Shown here piece after piece: positions 8,485 through 16,589 of a DNA stretch of 64,000 bases (its first letter is position 1; each line of letters begins with the position of its first letter). The position numbers and the translations under genes are program-made. The notes under the pieces are model-generated. The model was not told the DNA's origin. It did not search any database and saw only the letters and a program-made list of their open reading frames with translations. This DNA comes from Clostridiales bacterium (GTDB lineage Bacteria; Bacillota; Clostridia; Caldicoprobacterales; DTU083), in assembly GCA_012842605.1 (NCBI GenBank), contig DUSN01000026.1, positions 1 through 64,000 of the forward strand. Direction: 5' to 3'.

Positions 8485-10140
8485 TTATTGTGCCAATAAC
8501 TTGTTTATCTCCTCGCGCTTATTTAGCAGCCATGCATCATCCCTGGGATATTCACTGAAACTGATAGGCCGATCCAGGCCTTCCTCCAGCAGCTTTATAA
8601 CTGCTTCCCGTCCAATTTTCTCCTCCAGCCGGATCAAAGCTCTCAAATCCTGAAGGCCCTCATAAAACACCTCCAGCCTGAGGGATTCCAGAGGTCCTTC
8701 TTCACCGGGATATACCACAAAAGGATCACCTGACGGAAATGCTTTATCTCCATCGGTTACCATAAAGGGATCTATGGGATATAAGGAATGATGACTGTAC
8801 CAGAAGTTGTAGCCCCATTGCAGGAATCCCTTTATGCTGAACTTATACAGCTGTATGCCTAAAATGCGATTTCGTGCAGAAGGCATGCTGAAGAAACGGT
8901 TTGAAACCTTCTTGTACTGCCCGCAGCAATAATATGTCCAAAGATCCGGGACTTTGTTCTCCAGGAACGGCTCAATATGATTGGATGCGGGTATAGGCTT
9001 TTCTACAAGACCATTTTCATAAAATGAATAGCTTGACAGGGCATCCATGATTGGGAAGCCTTTTAAATGCTTTTTCAATATGCGGCTGGCATTCTGATAA
9101 TATGTGATATGCTCTTCCGAAGGCTCGTCAGAGACATGGAACCAGCTTGACTGCTCCAGGCCGTTTTCCCTGATGAAAGCAGTCAATGCAGGCAGGAACT
9201 CATCCAGAAAATGCTCATATTCAGGACCGGTGGAATCGGTTTCCCATCCAAAGATCCGCTTCTCTGCACCATATTCTATAGCTATTATCTTAGGTGCATG
9301 CTTTGCTCCCCATTGGGTGAATAAATGGGAAAATTCAAGGTATTTAATGCCGTTTTTCCTGCAAAGATCCACCCATCGCTTCAGCCGGTCAAACCCGAAA
9401 CTGTAGCTGTTACCATTCTTAAACACATCAACTAATTGCACGGTTGGCCTTTCTCCCCCGATCTGCGTATCCAGGGGAGGAGTGAATATGGGAGTAAGGA
9501 TCATATTGATTCCATGCTCCACTGCTGTTTTCATATATTTATCAATAAGCTGCCAATGCTCTTCGCTGAATACCTGCACATCATACAAAGTTGCAATGCA
9601 GTCAGTATGAAACCACATGGTATGTATCAACGACTGTTCCGGCAAGGTACAATCATATATGCAAAGACTGAAGGTTTCAGCAGCCAGCCGGCCATGCTCC
9701 TCACTTTCAAAGGAAAGTACAATTGAGTGCTGTCCTGACGGCAGTACATTTTTTTCATGATTGATTGTAATCCATACCGCCTGCCATTGACGATTTGCTG
9801 TCAGATGACCCTTGAAAGGCCTTAGGAGATCGGGATACAAACCCGGCTCTGTCCTCAGCACATGTTCATCGTGATCTTCATAGCATGGCAAATCAGATTG
9901 TATGGGTATCACCCGTCTTGCCAGGCAGTTGCCTGCAAGTGCTTCTCCAGCCTGAACGTCCAGCCTGCATTCAATGCTGTCTTCCCTATATTCAGGAGAA
10001 ATCCGGTATGCAATTTGAAAGGAATATACCTCATTAGCCAGCATTGAACCCTGTTCAAAAGCAGGTGCAGATAAATCCTCGTCAGAGAAAACCTTTGCAA
10101 GGGAACTCAGAAGCCTGGTTTGCAGAATTGGCATTTTCAT
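8485..10140 (-). CDS. DUF4091 domain protein, glycoside hydrolase-like
   Basis: The 551-residue protein has the layout of DUF4091 / GH123-like proteins: an N-terminal beta-rich part (about 1-150), a TIM-barrel-like middle, and a C-terminal segment with LRLEVFYEGLQDLRALIRLEE, which is the DUF4091 signature. Aromatic- and acid-rich stretches (WFHVSDEPSEEH, WGYNFWYS) suggest a sugar-binding cleft. No signal peptide is seen, so it probably acts in the cytosol. The ATG follows AGGAGG. The gene lies 25 bp behind the CBM9-like gene, which suggests joint work on a glycoside. The substrate is unknown. Confidence 0.75.
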   Translation of the reverse strand: MKMPILQTRLLSSLAKVFSDEDLSAPAFEQGSMLANEVYSFQIAYRISPEYREDSIECRLDVQAGEALAGNCLARRVIPIQSDLPCYEDHDEHVLRTEPGLYPDLLRPFKGHLTANRQWQAVWITINHEKNVLPSGQHSIVLSFESEEHGRLAAETFSLCIYDCTLPEQSLIHTMWFHTDCIATLYDVQVFSEEHWQLIDKYMKTAVEHGINMILTPIFTPPLDTQIGGERPTVQLVDVFKNGNSYSFGFDRLKRWVDLCRKNGIKYLEFSHLFTQWGAKHAPKIIAIEYGAEKRIFGWETDSTGPEYEHFLDEFLPALTAFIRENGLEQSSWFHVSDEPSEEHITYYQNASRILKKHLKGFPIMDALSSYSFYENGLVEKPIPASNHIEPFLENKVPDLWTYYCCGQYKKVSNRFFSMPSARNRILGIQLYKFSIKGFLQWGYNFWYSHHSLYPIDPFMVTDGDKAFPSGDPFVVYPGEEGPLESLRLEVFYEGLQDLRALIRLEEKIGREAVIKLLEEGLDRPISFSEYPRDDAWLLNKREEINKLLAQ

Positions 10141-10165
10141 TAAATTGCCTCCTCATAATAATGAT

Positions 10166-10804
10166 TTACACGAACACTAATGTTCCGAATTTCTCGGGCA
10201 TATGATAATTAATCTTTCCAGTAGGACTCCAGGCACTGTATTCATCACGGCCGTCCCTGGGCCGGTCAATCCTGTACAGATTCAATAGCCATTTATCGCC
10301 TGTCCTGGGAGGATTATTGGGAGCAGTAATAAGCTCTGATAAGGGTATAGCTATTTCCGCTGTCCAAAATTTACCCTCCCTGTTATCAATCACAGCACTT
10401 TCTACTGTCTGTTCCAGCCTTGCAAAGGCAATTCTGTGCCCGTCCAGGTTATTGTAAATGGCATAATGAAGCATTGTGTTAAGAGGACTTACTTCAATCT
10501 CTATGTAAGATTTAAGGTCACAATTGTCATCTATAAAAACCTCTACAACTTCTTCGTCATAAATTTTGTCATTATAATTGGTAAGCTTTGCATTTATAAA
10601 ATCATCTTCACAATAAAATGCAACATACAAAAACTGGTCATCCCAAAGCAGCTTGCACCATGTCTTCTGCCTGGGAGTCTCACCTGAAACAGTATCCACC
10701 AAACATACTGCATCGGCTTGCTGCCATGCAGGCTTATTCACATCACCGTCTATGGTTATGGGCTGCATAGTTTTTCTGCAATAGTAAACATTCTCTGCAT
10801 TCAC
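10166..10804 (-). CDS. CBM9-like carbohydrate-binding protein
   Basis: The 212-residue protein resembles family 9 carbohydrate-binding domains: ITIDGDVNKPAWQQAD at the front, KLLWDDQFLYVAFYCED, EEVVEVFIDDN, and WTAEIAIPLSEL towards the end. It consists of that domain alone, has no signal peptide and no enzyme domain. The frame opens at a TTG (10834), but GGTGAT before the GTG at 10804 favours that start. It forms a likely operon with the DUF4091 gene. Confidence 0.78.
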   Translation of the reverse strand: MNAENVYYCRKTMQPITIDGDVNKPAWQQADAVCLVDTVSGETPRQKTWCKLLWDDQFLYVAFYCEDDFINAKLTNYNDKIYDEEVVEVFIDDNCDLKSYIEIEVSPLNTMLHYAIYNNLDGHRIAFARLEQTVESAVIDNREGKFWTAEIAIPLSELITAPNNPPRTGDKWLLNLYRIDRPRDGRDEYSAWSPTGKINYHMPEKFGTLVFV

Positions 10805-10956
10805 TGTATCACCGCCAAATAAAATATTATGCAATATATAGGCATATTCGACCTGTATGTAAATTATCCTTCATTAATTATAAGTGCATTATATATTAAA
10901 TTATCTTTGCACATACTGCTGTTCACATATTATTTTACCGGCTGTGTTATCAATTC

Positions 10957-10985
10957 TTGTATATTATTTTAATAAATGCTATAAT
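10957..10985 (+). promoter_or_regulatory. SigA-type promoter of the TPP riboswitch and thiT
   Basis: TTGTAT (10957-10962) and a perfect TATAAT (10980-10985) are 17 bp apart. The transcript would start near 10992, just before the riboswitch aptamer. Confidence 0.75.
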
Positions 10986-11000
10986 GTTAAAAAACATATA

Positions 11001-11080
11001 ATAGCTGGGGGAGCTACGGCTGAGAGGATTTTGAATCCGACCCTTTGAACCTGTAGGGTAATGCCTGCGTAGGGAAGCTT
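11001..11080 (+). ncRNA. TPP riboswitch aptamer (THI element)
   Basis: The conserved core is clear: GGGGAGC, then GGCTGAGAGG, then ACCCTTTGAACCTG, then GGGTAATGCCTGCGTAGGGAA. Closing stem P1 pairs AGCT (11003-11006) with AGCT (11076-11079). The AAGCTT at the end of P1 is also the arm of an antiterminator, as GAAGCTTTT (11074-11082) can pair with AAAAGCTTC (11124-11132). Bound thiamine pyrophosphate should hold P1, free the terminator and shut off thiT. Confidence 0.96.
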
Positions 11081-11118
11081 TTATCATAGGATCATGAGTA
11101 TCCTGAAAGGATTTCAAA

Positions 11119-11147
11119 ACATGAAAAGCTTCTTTTCATGTTTTTTT
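11119..11147 (+). terminator. Riboswitch-controlled terminator
   Basis: The stem ACATGAAAAG / CTTTTCATGT is followed by a run of seven T. It overlaps the antiterminator sequence, so it is the expression platform of the TPP riboswitch. Behind it, a second hairpin (11175-11204, CAACAGCAGTC / GACTGC-GTTGTTG) lacks a T-run and has no clear role. Confidence 0.9.
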
Positions 11148-11277
11148 ATTATGGAACAACAAGTTTCCCGTAACCCAACAGCAGTCTTTGACTGCGTTGT
11201 TGAGTAGGGTCCTTTCCCTCCCGTAATTTCATCCCTGATGGCTATATGTTAATATCAATAATCAGGGGGGTTTGAAC

Positions 11278-11931
11278 ATGTTGCTGTTCTTATCAGAAGC
11301 ATTCGGCAAATTTGCCGAATTTACGCCGACCACCATTGCAATCCTGATTTTGCTGGCAGTGGTGGGCATTGGAGGTGCAATACTCCTGCAAAAAAGCAGG
11401 GAAGTACATTTTACTACAAGAATGCTGGTATATGCCAGTGTATGCATTGCTTTATCCTTTGTACTATCCTATATCAGGCTGGCCAGAATGCCCCAGGGTG
11501 GAAGCATAACGCCTGCAAGCATGCTGCCTGTAATAGCCTTCGCTTATATTTTCGGGCCTGTCCCCGGTGTGCTGGCAGGCATTGCATATGGTTTTCTCCA
11601 GTATATTCAAGACGGTTATGTGGTTCACTGGATACAATTTTTCATGGATTACCCCGTTGCCTTTGGGTTTTTGGGGTTGGCCGGGCTGTACAGGAAAAAC
11701 ATGGTGATTGCCAGCTTTATAGCCGTCTTAGGCAGGTTCCTGATGCATTTCCTGACAGGCATAATCTTCTTTGCTGAATATGCAGAAGGACAGCCTGTAG
11801 TATTGTATTCCCTGGGTTACAACGGCTCATACCTGGTAGTGGAATTTGTCATTTGTGCAGTAATAGCAGCCCTGCCGCAAATGAAAAATATGTTTAGCCG
11901 GCTTCAAAAAACCTATGGCTTAAAGGGATAA
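11278..11931 (+). CDS. thiT: Thiamine transporter, ECF S-component
   Basis: The 217-residue membrane protein has about six transmembrane helices. It carries ThiT family signatures: RMPQGGSITPASMLPV, a DYPVAF segment, HFLTG and the YNGSYL segment towards the end, which hold the thiamine contacts. It captures thiamine and works with the shared EcfA/EcfA'/EcfT module, which is not in this window. GGGGGG lies 7 nt before the ATG at 11278; a TTG at 11272 is less likely. The TPP riboswitch just upstream supports the assignment. The 3' end overlaps the convergent lysR gene by 19 bp. Confidence 0.93.
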   Translation: MLLFLSEAFGKFAEFTPTTIAILILLAVVGIGGAILLQKSREVHFTTRMLVYASVCIALSFVLSYIRLARMPQGGSITPASMLPVIAFAYIFGPVPGVLAGIAYGFLQYIQDGYVVHWIQFFMDYPVAFGFLGLAGLYRKNMVIASFIAVLGRFLMHFLTGIIFFAEYAEGQPVVLYSLGYNGSYLVVEFVICAVIAALPQMKNMFSRLQKTYGLKG

Positions 11932-12803
11932 AGTATCTTAACAAACGCGTCAGAAGCCGGCGACAAAGGTACGCTCTTTAAATAACAGCATCCTATGCTT
12001 CTGGCAGGGATTGGCTCTTTTAGCGGCACCTCGTGAAGAATGCCGCTTTGCAGGTAGTCTGTGGAAAATTCTTTTATAACACAGGCAATTCCCAGGTTGA
12101 TTTTTGCAAACTCCAGCAGTAATTCATGGGAGCCCAGCTCGATTTCCGGGATCAGGGCAATTCCCCTGGAATGGAACCATCCATCCACATACTGCCTGGA
12201 GTTTGATTTTTTCTCCAGCAATATGAGCGGATATGCCGCTATTTCATGTGCATCCAAAGGCTTATCCAGCAGCCTGCGGTATTTCTCTCCGCATACAAAT
12301 ATGTCATAAACCTCCATACACTCCCTGAGAATGAAGTCAGGTTCGTTAATCGGAAGGTTTACTATCCCCAGATCTATTTCCCCAGACCTTAGCATATCGC
12401 AAAGCTCCGGAGTGGTTCGGTTATAGATTCTAAGTTTTATGTCGGGATGCTCGGCATGATACCTCTCCAAATAAGGCAGCAGATAATACCTGGATATCGT
12501 ATCTCCGACCCCCAGTCTGAGCTCACCCACCAGCAGACCTCTGGCTTGCAGCAGCTTTTTTTCTCCAATACCGATAAGATTCATTGCGGCACTGATGTGC
12601 TCATACAAAAGCTGTCCGTCATTTGTTAGGACTACCCCCTTTGGTGTTCTGGCAAACAACCGAAGTCCTAATTCACTTTCAAGCTGGGAAATAGCCTGGC
12701 TGACAGCCGGCTGGGTCATATACAAATCCCTTGCAGCTTTGGAAAAACTCCTGCTCTCTGCAACCTGGCAGAAAATGCGGTATAAATCCAGTTTAATGCC
12801 CAT
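11913..12803 (-). CDS. LysR family transcriptional regulator
   Basis: The 296-residue protein has an N-terminal winged helix-turn-helix (about 1-60, with SFSKAARDLYMTQPAVSQAISQ) and a two-lobed effector domain (about 90-296, starting LRLGVGDTISRYYLLP). It probably controls the divergent CofE-like gene and itself. A dyad with LysR-type geometry overlaps its own ribosome binding site (12805-12819). The effector is unknown. The gene ends inside the 3' end of thiT, but that seems to be packing rather than function. Confidence 0.9.
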   Translation of the reverse strand: MGIKLDLYRIFCQVAESRSFSKAARDLYMTQPAVSQAISQLESELGLRLFARTPKGVVLTNDGQLLYEHISAAMNLIGIGEKKLLQARGLLVGELRLGVGDTISRYYLLPYLERYHAEHPDIKLRIYNRTTPELCDMLRSGEIDLGIVNLPINEPDFILRECMEVYDIFVCGEKYRRLLDKPLDAHEIAAYPLILLEKKSNSRQYVDGWFHSRGIALIPEIELGSHELLLEFAKINLGIACVIKEFSTDYLQSGILHEVPLKEPIPARSIGCCYLKSVPLSPASDAFVKILYPFKP

Positions 12804-12804
12804 T

Positions 12805-12819
12805 ATAAGTACCCCTTAT
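12805..12819. promoter_or_regulatory. Candidate LysR-type operator
   Basis: ATAAG-N5-CTTAT is a perfect dyad with T-N11-A spacing, and it also fits the ATAA-N7-TTAT pattern known for CcpC-like regulators. It lies between the lysR start and the CofE-like gene and covers the lysR ribosome binding site. Confidence 0.45.
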
Positions 12820-12955
12820 GGCTACTATAAAGATTATTTATTTTACTTATATCATCTTTGCGTGTATATTACAAGTATGGAAAAAAAGTAAAATCGGGAA
12901 AACTGAGAAGAGAAAGAATGGGCTTCGTCAGTGCAGCCAAAGGAGAGATTGTATT

Positions 12956-14155
12956 ATGGCAAGAATGGTAGGAACAGTGGTAAGGGGGATCCGTACTCCG
13001 ATTATAAACAAGGGAGACAATCTTGAGCAGATTGTTATTGATAGTGTGCTTAAAGCTTCACAATCCGAAGGTTTTGAGATACAGGACAGAGATATACTGG
13101 CAATTACCGAATCTGTCGTAGGCCGGGCACAGGGAAACTATGCAAAAATAGATGATATTGCTCAGGACATCCGGTCAAAATTCGGCGATGATGTTATAGG
13201 CCTGATTTTCCCCATTCTGAGCCGCAACCGTTTTGGTATCTGTCTTAGAGGAATTGCCATGGGTGCAGCCAAAAAAATAGTATTAATGCTGAGTTATCCA
13301 TCCGATGAGGTGGGCAACCACCTGGTTGACCTGGATCAATTGGATGAAAAAGGAGTAAATCCCTGGTCGGACGTGCTCACTGAAGAACAATTCCGTGACT
13401 ATTTCGGAGATGCCAGGCATACCTTTACCGGTATTGATTATATAGAATACTATAAATCTCTTATAAAAGAACATGGAAAAGAATGTGAGATAATCTTCTC
13501 CAACAACCCTGTTACTATATTGAATTATACAAAAAGCGTTCTTGCCTGTGACATTCATACAAGGGCAAGGACCAAGCGCCTGCTGAAAGCCAATGGTGCA
13601 GAGAAGGTTTATGGCCTTGATGATATTATGGCAGCACCCATAAACGGCAGCGGGTATAATGAAACCTACGGCCTTTTGGGAGCCAATAAGGCTACTGAAA
13701 CAACCGTAAAGCTTTTCCCCCGCGACTGCCAAAGAATAGTCGAACGGATACAGGCTATCCTTAAGGAAAAAACAGGGAAAAACGTAGAAGTGATGGTATA
13801 TGGCGACGGTGCCTTCAAGGACCCTGTAGGCAAGATCTGGGAGCTTGCGGATCCGGTAGTATCTCCGGCATATACCAAAGGTCTCGAGGGCACACCCAAT
13901 GAAGTTAAGCTTAAATACCTGGCCGATAATTACTTTGATCACCTGAAGGGTGAAGAGCAGAGAAAAGCCATCAATGAATTTATCCAGAACAAGGATTCCA
14001 ACCTGGTAGGCAATATGCTTTCCCAGGGAACCACACCCAGGCGTCTGACCGACCTGATCGGCTCCCTTTGCGACCTGACTTCCGGCAGCGGTGACAAGGG
14101 TACACCCGTGGTATATATTCAGGGTTACTTTGATAATTACACAACCCAGGAGTAA
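12956..14155 (+). CDS. Coenzyme F420-0:L-glutamate ligase-like (CofE family) protein
   Basis: The 399-residue protein shows the F420 ligase family fold: GTVVRGIRTPIINKGDNLEQIV at the start, DRDILAITESVVGRAQG, and the C-terminal GDGAFKDPVGKIWELAD motif. CofE proper is about 250 residues, so this is a longer relative. No other F420 gene is in the window, and most Clostridia do not make F420, so another amide ligase role is likely. AGGAGA lies 9 nt before the ATG at 12956; the longer open frame from 12818 is not supported. It is divergent from a lysR gene. Confidence 0.8.
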   Translation: MARMVGTVVRGIRTPIINKGDNLEQIVIDSVLKASQSEGFEIQDRDILAITESVVGRAQGNYAKIDDIAQDIRSKFGDDVIGLIFPILSRNRFGICLRGIAMGAAKKIVLMLSYPSDEVGNHLVDLDQLDEKGVNPWSDVLTEEQFRDYFGDARHTFTGIDYIEYYKSLIKEHGKECEIIFSNNPVTILNYTKSVLACDIHTRARTKRLLKANGAEKVYGLDDIMAAPINGSGYNETYGLLGANKATETTVKLFPRDCQRIVERIQAILKEKTGKNVEVMVYGDGAFKDPVGKIWELADPVVSPAYTKGLEGTPNEVKLKYLADNYFDHLKGEEQRKAINEFIQNKDSNLVGNMLSQGTTPRRLTDLIGSLCDLTSGSGDKGTPVVYIQGYFDNYTTQE

Positions 14156-14160
14156 AAAAC

Positions 14161-14208
14161 AGAAAAGCAGCAACTCGCAATAATTCCTGCAGAGTGCTGC
14201 TTTTTTTA
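14161..14208. terminator. Two-way intrinsic terminator
   Basis: The imperfect stem AAAAGCAGCAACTCGCA / TGCAGAGTGCTGCTTTT sits between the convergent CofE-like and transglycosylase genes. There is a run of T on the plus strand and a T-rich tail on the minus strand as well. Confidence 0.8.
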
Positions 14209-14222
14209 ACACTGGATAGAAG

Positions 14223-14849
14223 TTAAGGAATATATTCCAGAACCTTTTTTATGTAGTTTTGCGTTTCGTTTGGTATCTTTGACATCTGAACGGGATCATC
14301 CAGGTTTGTAATTCCCAGTCTGCTTAATGTCCCTGGGCCGCAGTTGTATGCAGCCAGGGCAAGTTTTACATCTCCTTTATATCTGATCAATTGCGATTTC
14401 AGATATCTTACACCGCCATCAACATTTTGCACGGGATCAAAAGGATCACTGACCCCAAGATCTTTTGCTGTCCCCGGCATGAGCTGCATTAAACCCATAG
14501 CCCCGCTTGCAGATACAGCTTTGTGGTTGAAATTTGATTCCGTTTTGATTACCGCCCTTGTCAGCCTCGGGTCAACTCCATACATTGTGCTTATGTTCTG
14601 AATAAGATCCTCATACTGAGATAATCCCATATTGGATGATTTTCCATGGGAAATTGCACGCCAGGGTTTCAATTGAGTCATGTACTCGTCGGTTGATTGT
14701 GTGTGCAATATTGTTTTATCTGACTTTTGCACTTGCTCAAGCTGAGCTTTTAATATAGAAAGAAACAGCAAACTATGGTCGGTGCTTGTTTTGGTAGACA
14801 GTATATTCGTGTACAACAACAAGCTTGAAATTTTATTTACTGTATCCAT
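14223..14849 (-). CDS. Lytic transglycosylase (SLT domain), probably flagellum-linked
   Basis: The 208-residue protein has a C-terminal SLT / goose-lysozyme-like domain (about 78-208). Catalytic Glu104 lies in IKTESNFN, followed by GAMGLMQLMPGTA and AAYNCGP. It cuts peptidoglycan and would open the wall for the flagellar rod; no FlgJ is present, so it may fill that role. There is no clear signal peptide, and residues 1-75 are of unknown type, perhaps a flagellar-type export signal. AGGAGA precedes the ATG. It lies 36 bp behind the receiver-like gene, at the end of the motility locus. Confidence 0.85.
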   Translation of the reverse strand: MDTVNKISSLLLYTNILSTKTSTDHSLLFLSILKAQLEQVQKSDKTILHTQSTDEYMTQLKPWRAISHGKSSNMGLSQYEDLIQNISTMYGVDPRLTRAVIKTESNFNHKAVSASGAMGLMQLMPGTAKDLGVSDPFDPVQNVDGGVRYLKSQLIRYKGDVKLALAAYNCGPGTLSRLGITNLDDPVQMSKIPNETQNYIKKVLEYIP

Positions 14850-14885
14850 ACTATTCTCCTATATAAGATAATTTGAAACCGCTCT

Positions 14886-15671
14886 CTATTTATAGGAAAT
14901 TTTTATTGCGAGTTCCGATACCAAGTCATCATATTTTTTCACACACTCCGGAAAATTGGTACCATTAATCTGTACTTTATGCGTGCGAGAACTATCTTGT
15001 ATTATGGAATCCACTGTCTCTTTTATTTTGGTTTCTACTACATTCAAGCCTTGAAGAGGAGTATATGGGCATAATACAATAAACTCTCCCAGATCTGTTT
15101 CCAGCACCTGGTCCGTCTTCCGAAGAGTATGTTTAAGCTCATTCAGCAGCTTAAGGTTCAATTCCATAAAAGCATTCATTACTTGCAGGCGGATTATACA
15201 AAGCGGGTATCCGCCTCTGGCAGCAAGTTCCATGGCAGTAATCACCTGGCTGCTGTGGTCGGGTGACAGCCTGAATGCATTGGAATCCTTTTTGCCGGAA
15301 GTGACCTTATCTTCTTTAATGTGCATGATTCCATCAATCTTGCGGAGTAATGTGGACTCCTTGAATGGAAAAAGAAGAATATCTGTAATATAGCGTTTGG
15401 CTGCATCAGGCAGTTGATTGCTCTTTTCGCTGGGAGTAATCCAAAGAACAGGGAGTTGCTGCAAACCTGCTCTGCACAAAACTTCCATCATATCAAACAG
15501 TTCTTCATCTTCTTTGTAATCCAGTATCAACAAACCGGCATTTTGGGACATATCCAATTTGAAGAATAATTCTTCCGTATTGGATGCTTCTATGTAATAT
15601 AGGTTTTTTTTCATCAGAATCCGGATAACATTCATTTTCAAATTTGTATTGCGCAGGAAAAGAACGATCAT
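14886..15671 (-). CDS. Degenerate receiver plus degenerate GGDEF-like protein
   Basis: The 261-residue protein has no exact family I can name. Residues 1-115 look like a response-regulator receiver domain with Asp51 (LILDY) and Thr79, but the acidic pair of strand 1 is absent (LFLRN) and the usual Lys-Pro is FPF (101-103). Residues 130-261 look like a GGDEF domain in which the active motif has become LGEF (194-197) within TDLGEFIVLCPYT. It is thus probably unable to make c-di-GMP. It lies between the end of the main flagellar operon and the transglycosylase gene, behind a perfect SigD-type -10 box, which suggests a motility role. Confidence 0.6.
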   Translation of the reverse strand: MIVLFLRNTNLKMNVIRILMKKNLYYIEASNTEELFFKLDMSQNAGLLILDYKEDEELFDMMEVLCRAGLQQLPVLWITPSEKSNQLPDAAKRYITDILLFPFKESTLLRKIDGIMHIKEDKVTSGKKDSNAFRLSPDHSSQVITAMELAARGGYPLCIIRLQVMNAFMELNLKLLNELKHTLRKTDQVLETDLGEFIVLCPYTPLQGLNVVETKIKETVDSIIQDSSRTHKVQINGTNFPECVKKYDDLVSELAIKISYK

Positions 15672-15691
15672 TATATGGTCATCCTCACTTC

Positions 15692-15765
15692 ATTAAGACT
15701 TTATCGCCGCTTTCATTTATATATAATATATATCGGCACATTCCTGCACAAAATAAAGTCTTAAA
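15692..15765 (-). promoter_or_regulatory. Inverted repeat and possible SigD promoter before the receiver-like gene
   Basis: The minus strand shows GCCGATAT (15737-15730), a perfect SigD -10 box. No TAAA lies 15-16 bp upstream (TTTA is found there), so the -35 match is poor. The whole is framed by a 12-bp inverted repeat, TTAAGACTTTAT near 15692 and ATAAAGTCTTAA ending near 15765. A terminator for the upstream flgG was not found. Confidence 0.4.
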
Positions 15766-15783
15766 TCCGATAATATATGAATG

Positions 15784-16572
15784 CTATCTCTTGAGCTGAT
15801 TCACCATACCCCACATCTCATCTGCTGCATGGATGCTTTTTATATTGACGGAATATGCCCGCTGGGTAATGAGCATGTCAGTAAGCTCTTTTGCAATATT
15901 TACAGAGGAACTTTCCAGATATCCCTGGCGTATTTTGCTGTCTTCTGCCCGAACACCTTCCAAAGGTACAATGTATGCTTGCCTTTCGGTATAAAAATAG
16001 TTTTCCCCTACAGCAGTCAACATGGACAAATCCGGTACATCATACAGCAGAATTCTGCCGATTTCTACTGTTTGCCCCGCCTCATCCATAACAGTCATTA
16101 TTCCTTTTTCGTTTATGGTAAAATTATCCCTCTCTAATTGGTAATCTTTAGAATATATTTCCATTAATACATGTTTTCCTGAACTGTCAACCAGGAAGCC
16201 GTCTCCGTCCAATGTAAAGGCACCATTCCTGGTCAGAAGGATTTCTCCGTTTTCGTCCTGTACTCCAAAGAAACCTCCTCCCTCTATGGCCAGGTCAAAC
16301 CGGCCGGACGTTTCCACTAAAATGCCTTGCTCGAACTTGTGCCTGATATTTTTTACCCTGCTTCCGGTACCAATCTCTATGGGTTTTTCTCGCGCTTCTG
16401 ATGTTAAGGGAATACCCCTGTTTGCCACCTGATCGTATATCAGGTCACCAAATTGTACATCCTGGCTTTTAAAGCCAATGGTCTGCGCATTTGCAATATT
16501 ATGTGCAATCGTATCCATCTTTTTCTGAATACTGTCAAGGCCTGACCGCCCTGTCTGCAATATCCTGTTCAC
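15784..16572 (-). CDS. flgG: Flagellar basal-body rod protein FlgG (FlhP type)
   Basis: The 262-residue rod protein has the N-terminal rod motif HNIANAQTIGFKSQ, the middle FDLAIEGGGFFGV stretch common to FlgF/FlgG/FlgE, and the C-terminal SSVNIAKELTDMLITQRAYS helix. It forms the outer part of the rod through the wall. The GTG start lies about 10 nt behind GGAGGG. It follows flgF after 17 bp. The pair matches flhO-flhP of Bacillus subtilis, and order suggests this is the distal rod protein. Confidence 0.88.
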   Translation of the reverse strand: MNRILQTGRSGLDSIQKKMDTIAHNIANAQTIGFKSQDVQFGDLIYDQVANRGIPLTSEAREKPIEIGTGSRVKNIRHKFEQGILVETSGRFDLAIEGGGFFGVQDENGEILLTRNGAFTLDGDGFLVDSSGKHVLMEIYSKDYQLERDNFTINEKGIMTVMDEAGQTVEIGRILLYDVPDLSMLTAVGENYFYTERQAYIVPLEGVRAEDSKIRQGYLESSSVNIAKELTDMLITQRAYSVNIKSIHAADEMWGMVNQLKR

Positions 16573-16589
16573 CCGAACATGCCCTCCTT

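Noticed and set aside
11175-11204. Hairpin taken as a second terminator of the riboswitch
   Set aside because: No T-run follows, and the true terminator with seven T lies upstream at 11119-11147.
13283-14212. 309-codon open frame on the minus strand
   Set aside because: It is fully antisense to the CofE-like gene, has a low-complexity hydrophobic make-up with no family pattern, and no ribosome binding site.
15692-15765. Inverted repeat read as a terminator of the main flagellar operon
   Set aside because: The loop is about 50 nt and no T-run follows the second arm, so it is not a normal intrinsic terminator.
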